A stretch of DNA of 64,000 nucleotides from an uncultured Verrucomicrobiales bacterium (GTDB lineage: Bacteria; Verrucomicrobiota; Verrucomicrobiia; Verrucomicrobiales; Akkermansiaceae), in the NCBI GenBank assembly GCA_937969495.1, contig CALBVY010000036.1:1-64000 (forward strand), in the 5' to 3' direction. The translations under genes were made by a program, and so were the position numbers. The notes under the pieces are model-generated. The model was given only the letters and a program-made list of their open reading frames with translations. It made no database searches and was not told the DNA's origin. Of the stretch, positions 1 to 8,073 are shown in pieces. How positions within the stretch are numbered: the stretch's first letter is position 1; every line of letters starts with the position of its first letter.

Positions 1-2333
1 CCATCGGCCTGCTCGATGAGGCGTGGGTTTTTCTTGAGAGATTTCACCTCTTGCCACTCCCAGTAGCCTTCGAGGTTATCCTCATCGGCTTCCCGTGTGC
101 CATCGTGCATGAGCTCCATGCCGGCGGCGCGGAGCATCTGCATCATAAGAGAGGTGCCAGAGCGTGGGAGTCCACTGACGATGGTGAACTGACATGGCTC
201 AATGGCGGCTTCTGCCGCAGCCTTCTTCGCCGCGGCTTCGCGCATGGCTTGCCGCTCAGCATGGCGTGCCTTGGCACGGGCTGCGATGCCGTAACGGAGG
301 GACTTGAGTTGTTTTTCGCGGGCGAGGGCGTTGACCGTCTTTTGCCGAGTAAGCTCACTGGCTAGAATCTGCGCTTTGTCGTCTTGCTTCGTGTGCTTAT
401 AGACGGCCTCCAGAGCCGCTACCGCCTGCACGTTTTCACGGTCTAAGAGAAGACAGTTCTGCAAGGCGTGCTGGGCTTCCTCCCATTGCTTAAGCTGAAT
501 CAGGGCTCTCCCCAGAAGCTGGTGAGCGCGCGGGCTAGCAAACTCGAGGCTGATCGCCGCAAGGGCGGTATCGGCGGCTTTCTGCGGGTCCTTGTCATTG
601 AGATAACAACGAGTCAGAGTGTTGTGTGCCTGGATGCTGGTAGGATCGAGTGAGAAGAGTTTATCGGCGGTCTCGCGTGCTTCTTGCCATTTTCCAAGAA
701 CTACATAAGCGCGGCAGAAAAGCTCTAAGGCAGGGACTTCATTACCTGCTTGCTCCTTGATCACCTCTAGGTGCTCCAGCGCCTTCTGATCATTCCCCTT
801 CTCTAGCTCGATCTGTGCCTGCAGGAGCTGGGCGGAGACGGACTGACCAAATGTTTCTAGACAGATGGCGAGAGTTTCCTCCGCTTCCTCACTGAGACCG
901 AGAGCGAGCTGAGTTTTAGCAAGTGCCTGAGCGTAGTCAGTTCGCTCTGGGTAGGCATTAAAGCAATCCTCTAGGAGTGGTAATGCTCCATCGTGCTTGC
1001 CTGTATAAAGATAGGCGCGGGCAAGGTTCCACTTATTCTCACGGTTTGTCTCATTGGCGGCCTCGGTGGGATCATCGGAAACTTCATCGATGTAGCCTAG
1101 AGCCACAAACTGGTCTAAGAGCGCCTTACTCTCCTCCTCGGTCAGTGAGCCTCGGCTTTTCTGTGAACCATCGGTATCTTCCCAGGTGGGGATCGTCTGC
1201 ACAGGGCGGCTTTCTTTGAAAAGCTCCGTAAGGACGCGGCCCTCCATATCATCCCCTACAGGAAGCCCAAAGGCATGAAGAACCGTGGGTGCGATATCGA
1301 GTAAACGTGCGCCATAGACCTGACTATCTGCCTTGATATCGGGCCCTTTTGCCATCAGCACCCCTTGGTTCCTGTGCCATACCGTGATACCTGCTGGAAC
1401 GCGCGGAGTGAACTTAGGACGTAAGTGATCTGAATGGAACCCGTGATCAGAAACCAGAATCACGGTGGTATCTGGCCCCGCAAGGTGTAGGAGACGCTGG
1501 AGCATCATATCATGAGCGCGGTATGTCCCCTTGACGACGTGTTGGTAAATATCAAAATCCTCATCGGGGATACCCTCCATCTGCGGAGGATGGTAGTGCA
1601 TGAAGTGGTGAGAAATCTCATCCACGGCACGATAGTAAACTGCCATGAAGTCCCAGTCTGGGTCTGTCTCCATCAAATGAGTAGCGGCGGAATGCACGGA
1701 GTAAGCCTCGGCAAGGTGTTCTCGTAGATTATTAAGACGCTTGTCACGTGATTGGTCGATCTTATGCCCTTTGGGTAGAAACGGCTGGAGGATGTCGGCA
1801 TCGACCTCATGGGGAGAGACACGGAGTTCATCCATCGTCTCGGCCAAATCCTCTGGCCAGTAGGTTCCTGGCATGGGTGGCGGGAAATCGGCAGGATCCA
1901 TATCTGCGGTTGCCCCCTTGAGGTGACCATACATATTCGAGACCATTTTACCATCGAGCTCCTGCTCACCCTGAGTGGCGAACCAGCTAACGACGTGGCT
2001 CTGGAGCCCTTTCTCCCCAAGCATTTCCCAAACTGTCTTACATTTACGCGTCGCAGCCGATACGGGCACAACTTGGCCCGAAACGGGATCGACCTCTGTA
2101 AAGCCTTCCACCCCATGGTGATACGCCATTTTCCCTGTAGCGATGGAACTCCACAGCATGGGAGATAGCTGCGGCTCAAGGGTGGCAAGGTTGCCGTGAT
2201 TCCCCCCTTCCATCAAAGAGCGGACACCGTCCATGCCGCCTTCTTCAAGCAGTGGGTTAATGACCTTCCAGTCAGCAGAGTCCCAACCAACGAGTAGAAC
2301 CTTATTTTTTCTTTTTGAACCAGATGATGTCAT
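1..2333 (-). CDS. Alkaline phosphatase-superfamily / TPR / sulfotransferase fusion protein (3' end outside window)
   Basis: About 777 residues are visible and the frame stays open to the window edge. From the ATG at 2333 the N-terminal ~400 residues resemble type I phosphodiesterase/nucleotide pyrophosphatase proteins: a metal-site strand VGWDSADW near residue 14, then VSDHGFHSDH in the middle. Residues ~400-660 are helical TPR-like repeats (for example EAQHALQNCLLLDRENVQAV). After a basic Ala-rich linker comes SGLPRSGTS near residue 718, the PAPS-binding P-loop of sulfotransferases. The domain calls are from motif reading. A role in releasing or transferring phosphate or sulfate on surface glycans is inference. 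Two other minus-strand frames and one plus-strand frame over this gene are shadows. No neighbour on its 5' side shares its direction; the 637-base gap there would hold its promoter. Confidence 0.85.
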   Translation of the reverse strand, partial: MTSSGSKRKNKVLLVGWDSADWKVINPLLEEGGMDGVRSLMEGGNHGNLATLEPQLSPMLWSSIATGKMAYHHGVEGFTEVDPVSGQVVPVSAATRKCKTVWEMLGEKGLQSHVVSWFATQGEQELDGKMVSNMYGHLKGATADMDPADFPPPMPGTYWPEDLAETMDELRVSPHEVDADILQPFLPKGHKIDQSRDKRLNNLREHLAEAYSVHSAATHLMETDPDWDFMAVYYRAVDEISHHFMHYHPPQMEGIPDEDFDIYQHVVKGTYRAHDMMLQRLLHLAGPDTTVILVSDHGFHSDHLRPKFTPRVPAGITVWHRNQGVLMAKGPDIKADSQVYGARLLDIAPTVLHAFGLPVGDDMEGRVLTELFKESRPVQTIPTWEDTDGSQKSRGSLTEEESKALLDQFVALGYIDEVSDDPTEAANETNRENKWNLARAYLYTGKHDGALPLLEDCFNAYPERTDYAQALAKTQLALGLSEEAEETLAICLETFGQSVSAQLLQAQIELEKGNDQKALEHLEVIKEQAGNEVPALELFCRAYVVLGKWQEARETADKLFSLDPTSIQAHNTLTRCYLNDKDPQKAADTALAAISLEFASPRAHQLLGRALIQLKQWEEAQHALQNCLLLDRENVQAVAALEAVYKHTKQDDKAQILASELTRQKTVNALAREKQLKSLRYGIAARAKARHAERQAMREAAAKKAAAEAAIEPCQFTIVSGLPRSGTSLMMQMLRAAGMELMHDGTREADEDNLEGYWEWQEVKSLKKNPRLIEQAD

Positions 2334-2474
2334 TCTTGAAAATTGAGCGAGCAAGATTTTTTTCAAATTTTAAAAATCTATCATCTTTTAACTAAAAAAG
2401 ATGATTTTATGATGACGTATTTGTAAAACGAAAAAATATTATTCTAGGGCACTTCTTCAGGGTTACCTCATTTT

Positions 2475-2499
2475 GAAACCCCTATAGTTAAAGGGTTTC
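2475..2499. repeat. Inverted repeat, 7-bp arms
   Basis: GAAACCC (2475-2481) and GGGTTTC (2493-2499) form perfect arms around an 11-base AT-rich spacer. There is no T-run after either arm, so it is not an obvious terminator. It sits between two divergent genes, where an operator or a transcript hairpin would be possible. Confidence 0.45.
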
Positions 2500-2725
2500 G
2501 TTAACTTGTATTTTGGATATTTAAGCTTGGATGAATCGTAAAGTATGTAGGCGGTGTGAATTTCATATCGAGATGCGCCCCAATTGCAAACTTAATACAA
2601 TATGTAGCGGTGTCTATTTGTTAGCCGCAACCTAAAGTAAGGTAGCCTTAAGTACTTCTTAGAACCAACCTTTTTAAATTCAATCCGATTTTCAAAATTC
2701 TTCATTTTTTCAGCTCAATGGTTGA

Positions 2726-2869
2726 TGCGCGATTTGTGATTTTTGGGCCTATTCTCAAGCCAATAGGGTATGGGGCGATCCATTTCCTGAAAAATTAGAT
2801 ACATTATTTGAGTTGAAATCAGGTAGCTGGCAAGCATGGGATTGGGTCCGGCGGGCTGTGGCTTGGTGA
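2726..2869 (+). pseudogene. Possible coding relic without a start codon
   Basis: From just after a TGA at 2723-2725 to a TGA at 2867-2869 the frame gives 47 sense codons with protein-like composition, including VWGDPFPEKLDTLFELKSG and five Trp. There is no Met, GTG or TTG start with a plausible ribosome site, and the upstream frame is closed, so if it was coding it is a 3' remnant. I do not recognise a family. It may be chance. Confidence 0.2.
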
Positions 2870-2970
2870 ATTATGGTAAAACCAGTGCCACTGGAGAAAT
2901 TTCTGAAAAGGGCTGTGCTCTTAAAATTCAGGGTTGCAAAACAAAGCATCTGATTTTATCGATAACTCAT

Positions 2971-3168
2971 ATGAAAAAATCTTGTTTCTTCTTTGTTCTC
3001 ACCATTGCTGCTTTTTTACTTGGGTCATGTAATACCTTTATTGGTATGGGGCGTGATATACAAGGTTTGGGTGCTGGAATACAGAATCAGGGGACTACGG
3101 GGAGCTGGGATGGTACAGGCTCTAAACCTCAAGCCTCGAATCCCTATGGAGCGCCAGCTGCGCAGTAA
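2971..3168 (+). CDS. Entericidin-like small lipoprotein
   Basis: This encodes 65 residues. MKKSCFFFVLTIAAFLLGSC is a lipoprotein signal with a lipobox (LLGSC, lipidated Cys20), followed by NTFIGMGRDIQGLGAGIQ, the short conserved segment of entericidin A/B-type lipoproteins (C-N-T-x-x-G-x-G-x-D-I-Q). Entericidins are small membrane-inserted lipoproteins associated with stress and stationary phase in proteobacteria; the function here is only inferred. The mature tail is Gly/Ser/Pro-rich and about 25 residues longer than the classical peptides. The ATG at 2971 is chosen over an upstream in-frame ATG at 2836, because that extension would bury the signal peptide. It converges on the HtrA gene with a 20-base gap. 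Confidence 0.75.
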   Translation: MKKSCFFFVLTIAAFLLGSCNTFIGMGRDIQGLGAGIQNQGTTGSWDGTGSKPQASNPYGAPAAQ

Positions 3169-3188
3169 GGCTTTAAAAGATCCTAAAC

Positions 3189-4655
3189 CTACTTGGACTT
3201 CATACGTAAGATGATGATCCGGAGCTGTTGTGAGCCTCGGCGGATTTCTAGCTCGGTATCTTGAATAGCGGCAGATGCGGCTAAGCGGGTGCTAAAGTCT
3301 GCTATGTTCTGCACGGTGCGTCCATTGATGGAGCGGATATTATCTCCGGTGATGAGCTTGCCGCGTAGATTGCTTGTGGTGAGAACGCGCTCAATGATGA
3401 CGCCTTTTATGCCTTTGGTTTTCTCTGATGCGGTGGCTTCTCGCAGGACTAAGCCAGTGGCCTTGAGGATAGTGTCTGAATCAAGGTGGTAATTAAAGTT
3501 ATCGGCCTCACCGATGGTTGCCTTGATGTTATGTTTGGCTTTTGCGCGCCAGATTTGTAAGCTTACTTTAGAATTTACTACACTCTGCTGAATGAGCTGC
3601 ACGAGATGGGAGACGTTTCTAATTTCTTTGCCATCGTAATTAATGATGATGTCGTCTTTTTGCAGTCCAGCCCTTGTTGCTGGAGAGTCAGGAACGAGCC
3701 TTACAATACGAATACCGTGACGTTCTTGGTAGCCGAGTTCACGCCGTGTATAGGGATCTAACTCTTCAAAAGCCATACCGAGAAAACCTCGGATTGGGCG
3801 GCCGCGTGCGAGGATGTCTTTCATTGTCTTTAGCGCCGCATTTGAGGGGATGGCAAAGCTGATCCCTTGAAAGCCTGGGTTCTTTTTATCTGTGGAGTAA
3901 ATGCGTGAGTTGATCCCTACAATTTCACCAAGAATATTTACCAGAGGGCCGCCGGAATTTCCTGGATTGATGGCTGCAGACGTCTGGAGGAGATCTACGC
4001 TGCTGTCTGAAAATGTGCGTTGTTTTGCTGAAATTTTACCATCTGTAACGGTCTCACCGAGGCCAAATGGGCTACCAACGGCAAAGACAATGTTGCCGAC
4101 TTCGATGTCATCAGAATTACCCATCTTCAGCGGTGCGAAGGGGCCTTTGCTGTCAATCTTGAGAACGGCAATATCGACGGCTGGATCAGAACCAATCACC
4201 TTGGCCGAATGAGTGACTCCATCATGCATGGTAATGCGGATACGGGGAGTACCCTGAATGACGTGATGGTTCGTCAGCACATGACCTTCCTCAGTAACGA
4301 TGACTCCTGAGCCTTGGCCTTGAACTGTGCGTGGCTGTACTCGGGTGCGTCCCCAGATGTCACGGAAGCGTTCCTGACGCACGCCAGCGGTATCAATACT
4401 CACTACAGAGGGTACGACTGCCTTTACGAGAGCTGCGCTCTCGCTATTGATGGCTGCCATTACCTGAACGTCATTGAGGTTCAGAGGTGCTTTTTCTAGC
4501 AGGGTGAATGAGGTATGATGCTCGGTAGGAGCTTTGCCTTTGAGGATGTCTAGCAGATTGTGGCCGCCTTGCATTTTACGTGCAATAAATACTGCCAGAA
4601 AGGTTACGCAAAAAACGGCAGATAGAAGAAGTAGCCGGCGGAGTCCACGGTTCAT
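3189..4655 (-). CDS. htrA: HtrA/Deg-family trypsin-like serine protease with two PDZ-type domains
   Basis: 488 residues. One uncleaved membrane anchor or signal (residues ~7-25) leads to an envelope location. The protease domain (~70-280) has the full catalytic triad: His131 (TNHHV), Asp161 (AVDIAVL) and Ser234 (GNSGGP). A first PDZ domain follows (~287-385, GFLGMAFEEL onset, DSPATRAGLQKDDIIINYDG core) and a more diverged second PDZ at the C-terminus (~400-488). This is the DegP/DegQ/DegS architecture, used for periplasmic quality control and stress proteolysis. It follows the secreted-protein gene at 4716-6509 by 60 bases on the same strand, so the two may be cotranscribed. The anchor length cannot distinguish a DegS-like from a DegQ-like role. 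Confidence 0.93.
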   Translation of the reverse strand: MNRGLRRLLLLSAVFCVTFLAVFIARKMQGGHNLLDILKGKAPTEHHTSFTLLEKAPLNLNDVQVMAAINSESAALVKAVVPSVVSIDTAGVRQERFRDIWGRTRVQPRTVQGQGSGVIVTEEGHVLTNHHVIQGTPRIRITMHDGVTHSAKVIGSDPAVDIAVLKIDSKGPFAPLKMGNSDDIEVGNIVFAVGSPFGLGETVTDGKISAKQRTFSDSSVDLLQTSAAINPGNSGGPLVNILGEIVGINSRIYSTDKKNPGFQGISFAIPSNAALKTMKDILARGRPIRGFLGMAFEELDPYTRRELGYQERHGIRIVRLVPDSPATRAGLQKDDIIINYDGKEIRNVSHLVQLIQQSVVNSKVSLQIWRAKAKHNIKATIGEADNFNYHLDSDTILKATGLVLREATASEKTKGIKGVIIERVLTTSNLRGKLITGDNIRSINGRTVQNIADFSTRLAASAAIQDTELEIRRGSQQLRIIILRMKSK

Positions 4656-4715
4656 AAGGTTATTGATGTGTTAGGCTTGTAGGGGGTAGTGAAGTGTGAT
4701 CAGAGTATACTAGGC

Positions 4716-6509
4716 TTACTTTGATGATTGTGGAGTTAGCCGGTGTTGGGTGATGATGAGATTGATGTCTTTTTCCAGTTGTAAAAAGCGCTTATTAATA
4801 CTGAGTCTCAGATTTTTTTCTTTGGACATATTGGTATTACTGCCATGCCGTCTATTACGGTTTATGAGTATGGAGAGGCTGCGTAGATCATTGGTTAGTT
4901 CCAGAGACTTTTGATAAAAAGGAGCTTCTCTTATGAGAACGAGCCTTTCGATCGCTTTTAGCTCAGCTAGTGCTTTCTCATAGGTATTTTTGATGGTTTT
5001 TGCGTTTGGGAAATTAGCTAAGTTCTTTCGTATGGCCTTAATTGTTGGTTGGATCTGGTAGGCGGTTCCTAGTTTGCTTAGATGCATTGAGCGCCTGCCG
5101 CTACCTTGAAAAAGAAGCATCTTTGCGGATAGGTGTTCGGGGGCGAGGGTTAAGATTTCACTGAGTCGCTTTCTGACCTCTTTATTTACTGCGAGTGTGG
5201 CAGCGGTGTTGTTTGTTAGTTTTCTGATGGGGGAAAATAGTTCGCCGGCTTTTTTTATTTGGAGCTTAGAATCGATGACGGCATAGCTTAGTGCCTGATC
5301 GATGCGATCAACGCCGATCACTTCCCAGCGTATAAAAAAGTCAGGTTCATTAAAAACGAGCAGTTCTTTGAGGATGTCTACAGCGGCTTTAGGGACGATG
5401 AGTCTGCCTGTTTTCTCGTTATCTTTACGCAGAGCCTTAAGGACTTCCCATGTATTTTTAGGTAGGCGGAGTTTGCCATTTTTGCTGAGTGTGGCGCATA
5501 GATGGATGTCTTTACGGAGTTTTTTTCCTGCTTTGGAGGCGGCTAGCATGAGCTCCACGGCAGTAGCGGCGGATGAGCCGTTGGTGGAGGAATAGTATTG
5601 TCGAGTAGAGGGTTTTGATGGGGTTCCTATTTTGAGGTTCACTGCGGCGCCCCTATTGGTAGGTTCCTCGTTTAATCTGGTTTCAAGTAATTTGAGGGCG
5701 TATTTTAAGCTTCTAGGATTATTTTCTTCATTGCCTGAGCTTAATGGGGTTTTGACTGAGATTGATAGAGCTTGTTCCTGTGGGGTAATGGTTAGCTTTA
5801 CGGGTTGGATGGATTGGGTTGTTTTCTTGATTAAGGGGTTTTGGGAAACTTCATGAGGTTCCTTTGATTTGGTCCATGTATCCATGGTGAGTGGCATCCT
5901 AACGGTGAGATTGGGTATCTTGTAGTTGTCTGCCAACGTTGCGGTTGATTGCTTTGGAATAGGTGCGGGGGGATCTTCCTTTTTGGTGATTTGCGGGGCT
6001 TCTTGGTATTGGTTCAGTGGTGGTAATACCCCTGTCCAGTTTGCTTGATCCGCGTTATTGAGGGTGTTATTGTTGAGTGCGCGGGTGGCATCTGTGATGT
6101 AAAGGGCAAGTGTATTGGCATCTTTGCCAGCCTCAGAATTGGCAAGCCAGCGGTGGAAAAATTCGAGCCGAGTTTTGGCTCTGAGGATGTTTTTCTCTGG
6201 AGCGGTAATGCTTTTATTTTTCAGTATTGCTTGATCAGTCTCTCGTGCTTGTTGGTTGGCGGAGTTGAGACGCATGGCCAGTGCTAATAGCTGAGCGGTA
6301 CATCGTCTTTGTATGGGAGAGCTATCTTGATTTCTCTGGGCTAGAGTGGTTAGGTGTCTGGATAGCTCCTTCATACTATCCACCTGGAGGGGTATTTTTT
6401 CTACTTTGAAAAGTTCTTTGGACTCATTGGGCTGAATATATGCTGCCGCATGGGTACCTGTAATCGCGGCTAAAAACACGATGGAGGTGATAAGAATATG
6501 CAACTTCAT
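4716..6509 (-). CDS. Secreted protein of unknown function
   Basis: 597 residues with a clear Sec signal peptide (basic MKLH, hydrophobic ITSIVFLAAITG, then THAAAY as a cleavage region). The mature protein is Lys-, Leu- and Ala-rich, mostly predicted helical, with a Pro/Thr-rich linker around residues 170-270. I see no enzyme motif and recognise no family. The helical C-terminal half (~400-590) could be a repeat or scaffold domain. It lies 60 bases upstream of htrA on the same strand, so a periplasmic partner or substrate of that protease is possible but unsupported beyond position. Confidence 0.8.
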   Translation of the reverse strand: MKLHILITSIVFLAAITGTHAAAYIQPNESKELFKVEKIPLQVDSMKELSRHLTTLAQRNQDSSPIQRRCTAQLLALAMRLNSANQQARETDQAILKNKSITAPEKNILRAKTRLEFFHRWLANSEAGKDANTLALYITDATRALNNNTLNNADQANWTGVLPPLNQYQEAPQITKKEDPPAPIPKQSTATLADNYKIPNLTVRMPLTMDTWTKSKEPHEVSQNPLIKKTTQSIQPVKLTITPQEQALSISVKTPLSSGNEENNPRSLKYALKLLETRLNEEPTNRGAAVNLKIGTPSKPSTRQYYSSTNGSSAATAVELMLAASKAGKKLRKDIHLCATLSKNGKLRLPKNTWEVLKALRKDNEKTGRLIVPKAAVDILKELLVFNEPDFFIRWEVIGVDRIDQALSYAVIDSKLQIKKAGELFSPIRKLTNNTAATLAVNKEVRKRLSEILTLAPEHLSAKMLLFQGSGRRSMHLSKLGTAYQIQPTIKAIRKNLANFPNAKTIKNTYEKALAELKAIERLVLIREAPFYQKSLELTNDLRSLSILINRNRRHGSNTNMSKEKNLRLSINKRFLQLEKDINLIITQHRLTPQSSK

Positions 6510-6611
6510 AACTAAGTTATAGATAATGGCATAAGCTTAATTTTCAAGGCAGCAATCGGTTTGGCACATTTTTTGCGTGCTGATCGCGTGCTACTGTGAC
6601 TTTCATAGGTC

Positions 6612-7502
6612 ATGTCATTGGTAGCGGAACCACTTATTAATTACCTACGTCAGCTAGAGGCGCATGGGCAGACCCATGTTGCCATTGATGATGATGTCCG
6701 GCCTATTTTACGTGAGTTTTTTATGCGGGCGCAAACAGGTAAGCGCAGTAGCTTAGAAGCCCCGCCCGCTCCTATTCCAGCTCCAGCAGTTGTTCAGGAG
6801 TCTCCTGAGCTAAGTGCGCCAAAAGTTTCAACTACGCCGCAGGAGGCTCTTGCTGAGGTGATCGCTGCTGGGAATACCAAAGCTGAAAAAATCAATTCTC
6901 TCAAACAGCAAGCTGGAAACTGGCAGGCTGCCAAGTCTCTTGGCTCATTACGCCAGAGTATGGTATTTTCCACTGGGAATCCTGACGCTGATGTAATGCT
7001 CGTAGGCGAGGCTCCAGGCTTTGATGAGGAGCGGCTCTTGGAGCCCTTTGTGGGGAAGGCGGGGCAGAAACTGGATGGGATCCTTGTTGCCATGGGGATT
7101 GATCGGAAAGATGTTTACCTTTCTAACATTGTTAAATTCCGCCCCTCTATGCCGAATCAGACTACGAATAACCGTAAACCTACTGCAGAGGAGATGGCGG
7201 CATGCCTGCCCTTTATCCATGCGGAGGTGGATATTGTTGCGCCTAAAGTCATTATTGCCTTAGGCGGTACGGCTGCGCAGGCGCTGCTTGCTACTAAGGA
7301 ATCTGTGGGTGGGATGCGTGGGCAGTTTCATCAATTTGCAGGAATTCCGCTGCGGGTTACTTATCATCCTTCTTATATTCTTCACAATGAAGCGACCTCT
7401 GAGAAGCGAAAGCTATGGGAGGATATGCTCGCAGTGATGGATTTGTTGGGCATGCCTATTTCTGTCAAACAACGTGAGTATTTTTTACCCAAGCCGGTGT
7501 AG
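6612..7502 (+). CDS. Uracil-DNA glycosylase superfamily protein (family 4-like) lacking three of four Fe-S cysteines
   Basis: 296 residues. Residues ~120-290 match the family 4/5 UDG fold: GEAPGFDEE (132-140, motif 1), the PFVGKAGQKLD helix, and YHPSY (251-255, His252 of the catalytic motif). Family 4 enzymes normally coordinate a 4Fe-4S cluster with four Cys: a CxxC before motif 1, one in KCRPP and one in AAC. Here the first pair is absent (QAAKSLGSLRQS), the third is Phe (KFRP) and only Cys198 remains. An N-terminal extension (~1-100), with a Pro/Ala-rich linker at 50-70, precedes the domain. Uracil excision is the family role; activity without the cluster is unproven. It starts a plus-strand run, with the asparaginase-like gene 17 bases downstream. 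Confidence 0.85.
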   Translation: MSLVAEPLINYLRQLEAHGQTHVAIDDDVRPILREFFMRAQTGKRSSLEAPPAPIPAPAVVQESPELSAPKVSTTPQEALAEVIAAGNTKAEKINSLKQQAGNWQAAKSLGSLRQSMVFSTGNPDADVMLVGEAPGFDEERLLEPFVGKAGQKLDGILVAMGIDRKDVYLSNIVKFRPSMPNQTTNNRKPTAEEMAACLPFIHAEVDIVAPKVIIALGGTAAQALLATKESVGGMRGQFHQFAGIPLRVTYHPSYILHNEATSEKRKLWEDMLAVMDLLGMPISVKQREYFLPKPV

Positions 7503-7519
7503 CATAATCCATATTTATT

Positions 7520-8011
7520 ATGAGTCTTCTTATCATCACCGTGGGTGGAACGATCGATAAAGTATATTTTGATGCCACCTCAGAATACGAAGTAGGCGAG
7601 TCAACTGTGACTCAAGTCTATCAGGGTGCATTAGTGGGTATTCAATACGAGATGATCTCACTGATGCGGAAGGATAGCTTAGAAATGACGGATGAAGACC
7701 GGGAGCTGATTCGTGAGACTTGTCAGCAGTCTGAACAACAACAAATCCTCATTACACATGGCACGGATACCATGGCTGAAACCGCACAATATTTATCAGG
7801 TATAAAAGGAAAAACCATCGTACTCACTGGAGCCATGGCACCGGCGCGCTTTAAGGAAACGGATGCGGTTTTTAATTTAGGTCTCGCCACTGGAGCAGTC
7901 CAGGTAATGGAGTCTGGGGTCTACATCGCAATGAATGGCCAAATTTTCCCAGCAGGGAACGTGCAAAAAAACCGTGAACAGCGCCGTTTTGAATACCTTC
8001 ATAAAGATTAA
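7520..8011 (+). CDS. Short asparaginase-domain protein
   Basis: 163 residues, about half of a full L-asparaginase. It keeps the two nucleophile-region motifs of type I/II asparaginases: GGTIDK (Thr11) and HGTDTM (residues 80-85), with TGAMAPARF following. The C-terminal domain of the full-length enzyme is missing; the gene ends cleanly and is well spaced, so this looks like the known single-domain family and not a broken gene. Hydrolysis of asparagine or a related amide is plausible. It sits 17 bases after the UDG-like gene and 62 bases before the oligopeptidase gene, so peptide and amino acid turnover is a reasonable shared theme. Confidence 0.85.
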   Translation: MSLLIITVGGTIDKVYFDATSEYEVGESTVTQVYQGALVGIQYEMISLMRKDSLEMTDEDRELIRETCQQSEQQQILITHGTDTMAETAQYLSGIKGKTIVLTGAMAPARFKETDAVFNLGLATGAVQVMESGVYIAMNGQIFPAGNVQKNREQRRFEYLHKD

Positions 8012-8073
8012 AGAAAGCACTGCTATATTATCTTACTCCTTGCATCTTGCTTCATCATTCATAACGTTTCGCC

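Larger units (their letters stand above)
2334..2970. other. AT-rich intergenic region with an inverted repeat and a possible gene relic
   Basis: This is the only gene-free stretch above 300 bases. It lies between the divergent phosphatase fusion gene and the small lipoprotein gene, so it should carry both promoters, but I could not pick a convincing -35/-10 pair. It contains a 7-bp inverted repeat at 2475-2499. An open stretch at 2726-2869 reads like protein (47 codons, rich in Trp) but has no start codon. No tRNA or clear riboswitch was recognised; a short resemblance to part of a cobalamin riboswitch near 2862-2898 is not supported by a B12 box. Confidence 0.6.

Noticed and set aside
1673-2188. 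A 171-residue minus-strand frame
   Set aside because: It is out of frame with the phosphatase fusion, which has clear domain motifs over the same bases.
2862-2898. Cobalamin riboswitch-like text (GGTGAATTAT, GCCACTG)
   Set aside because: The B12 box and the supporting helices are missing, and the downstream gene is not a cobalamin gene.
2836-3168. A 110-residue start for the entericidin-like protein
   Set aside because: It would put the lipoprotein signal peptide 45 residues inside the chain.
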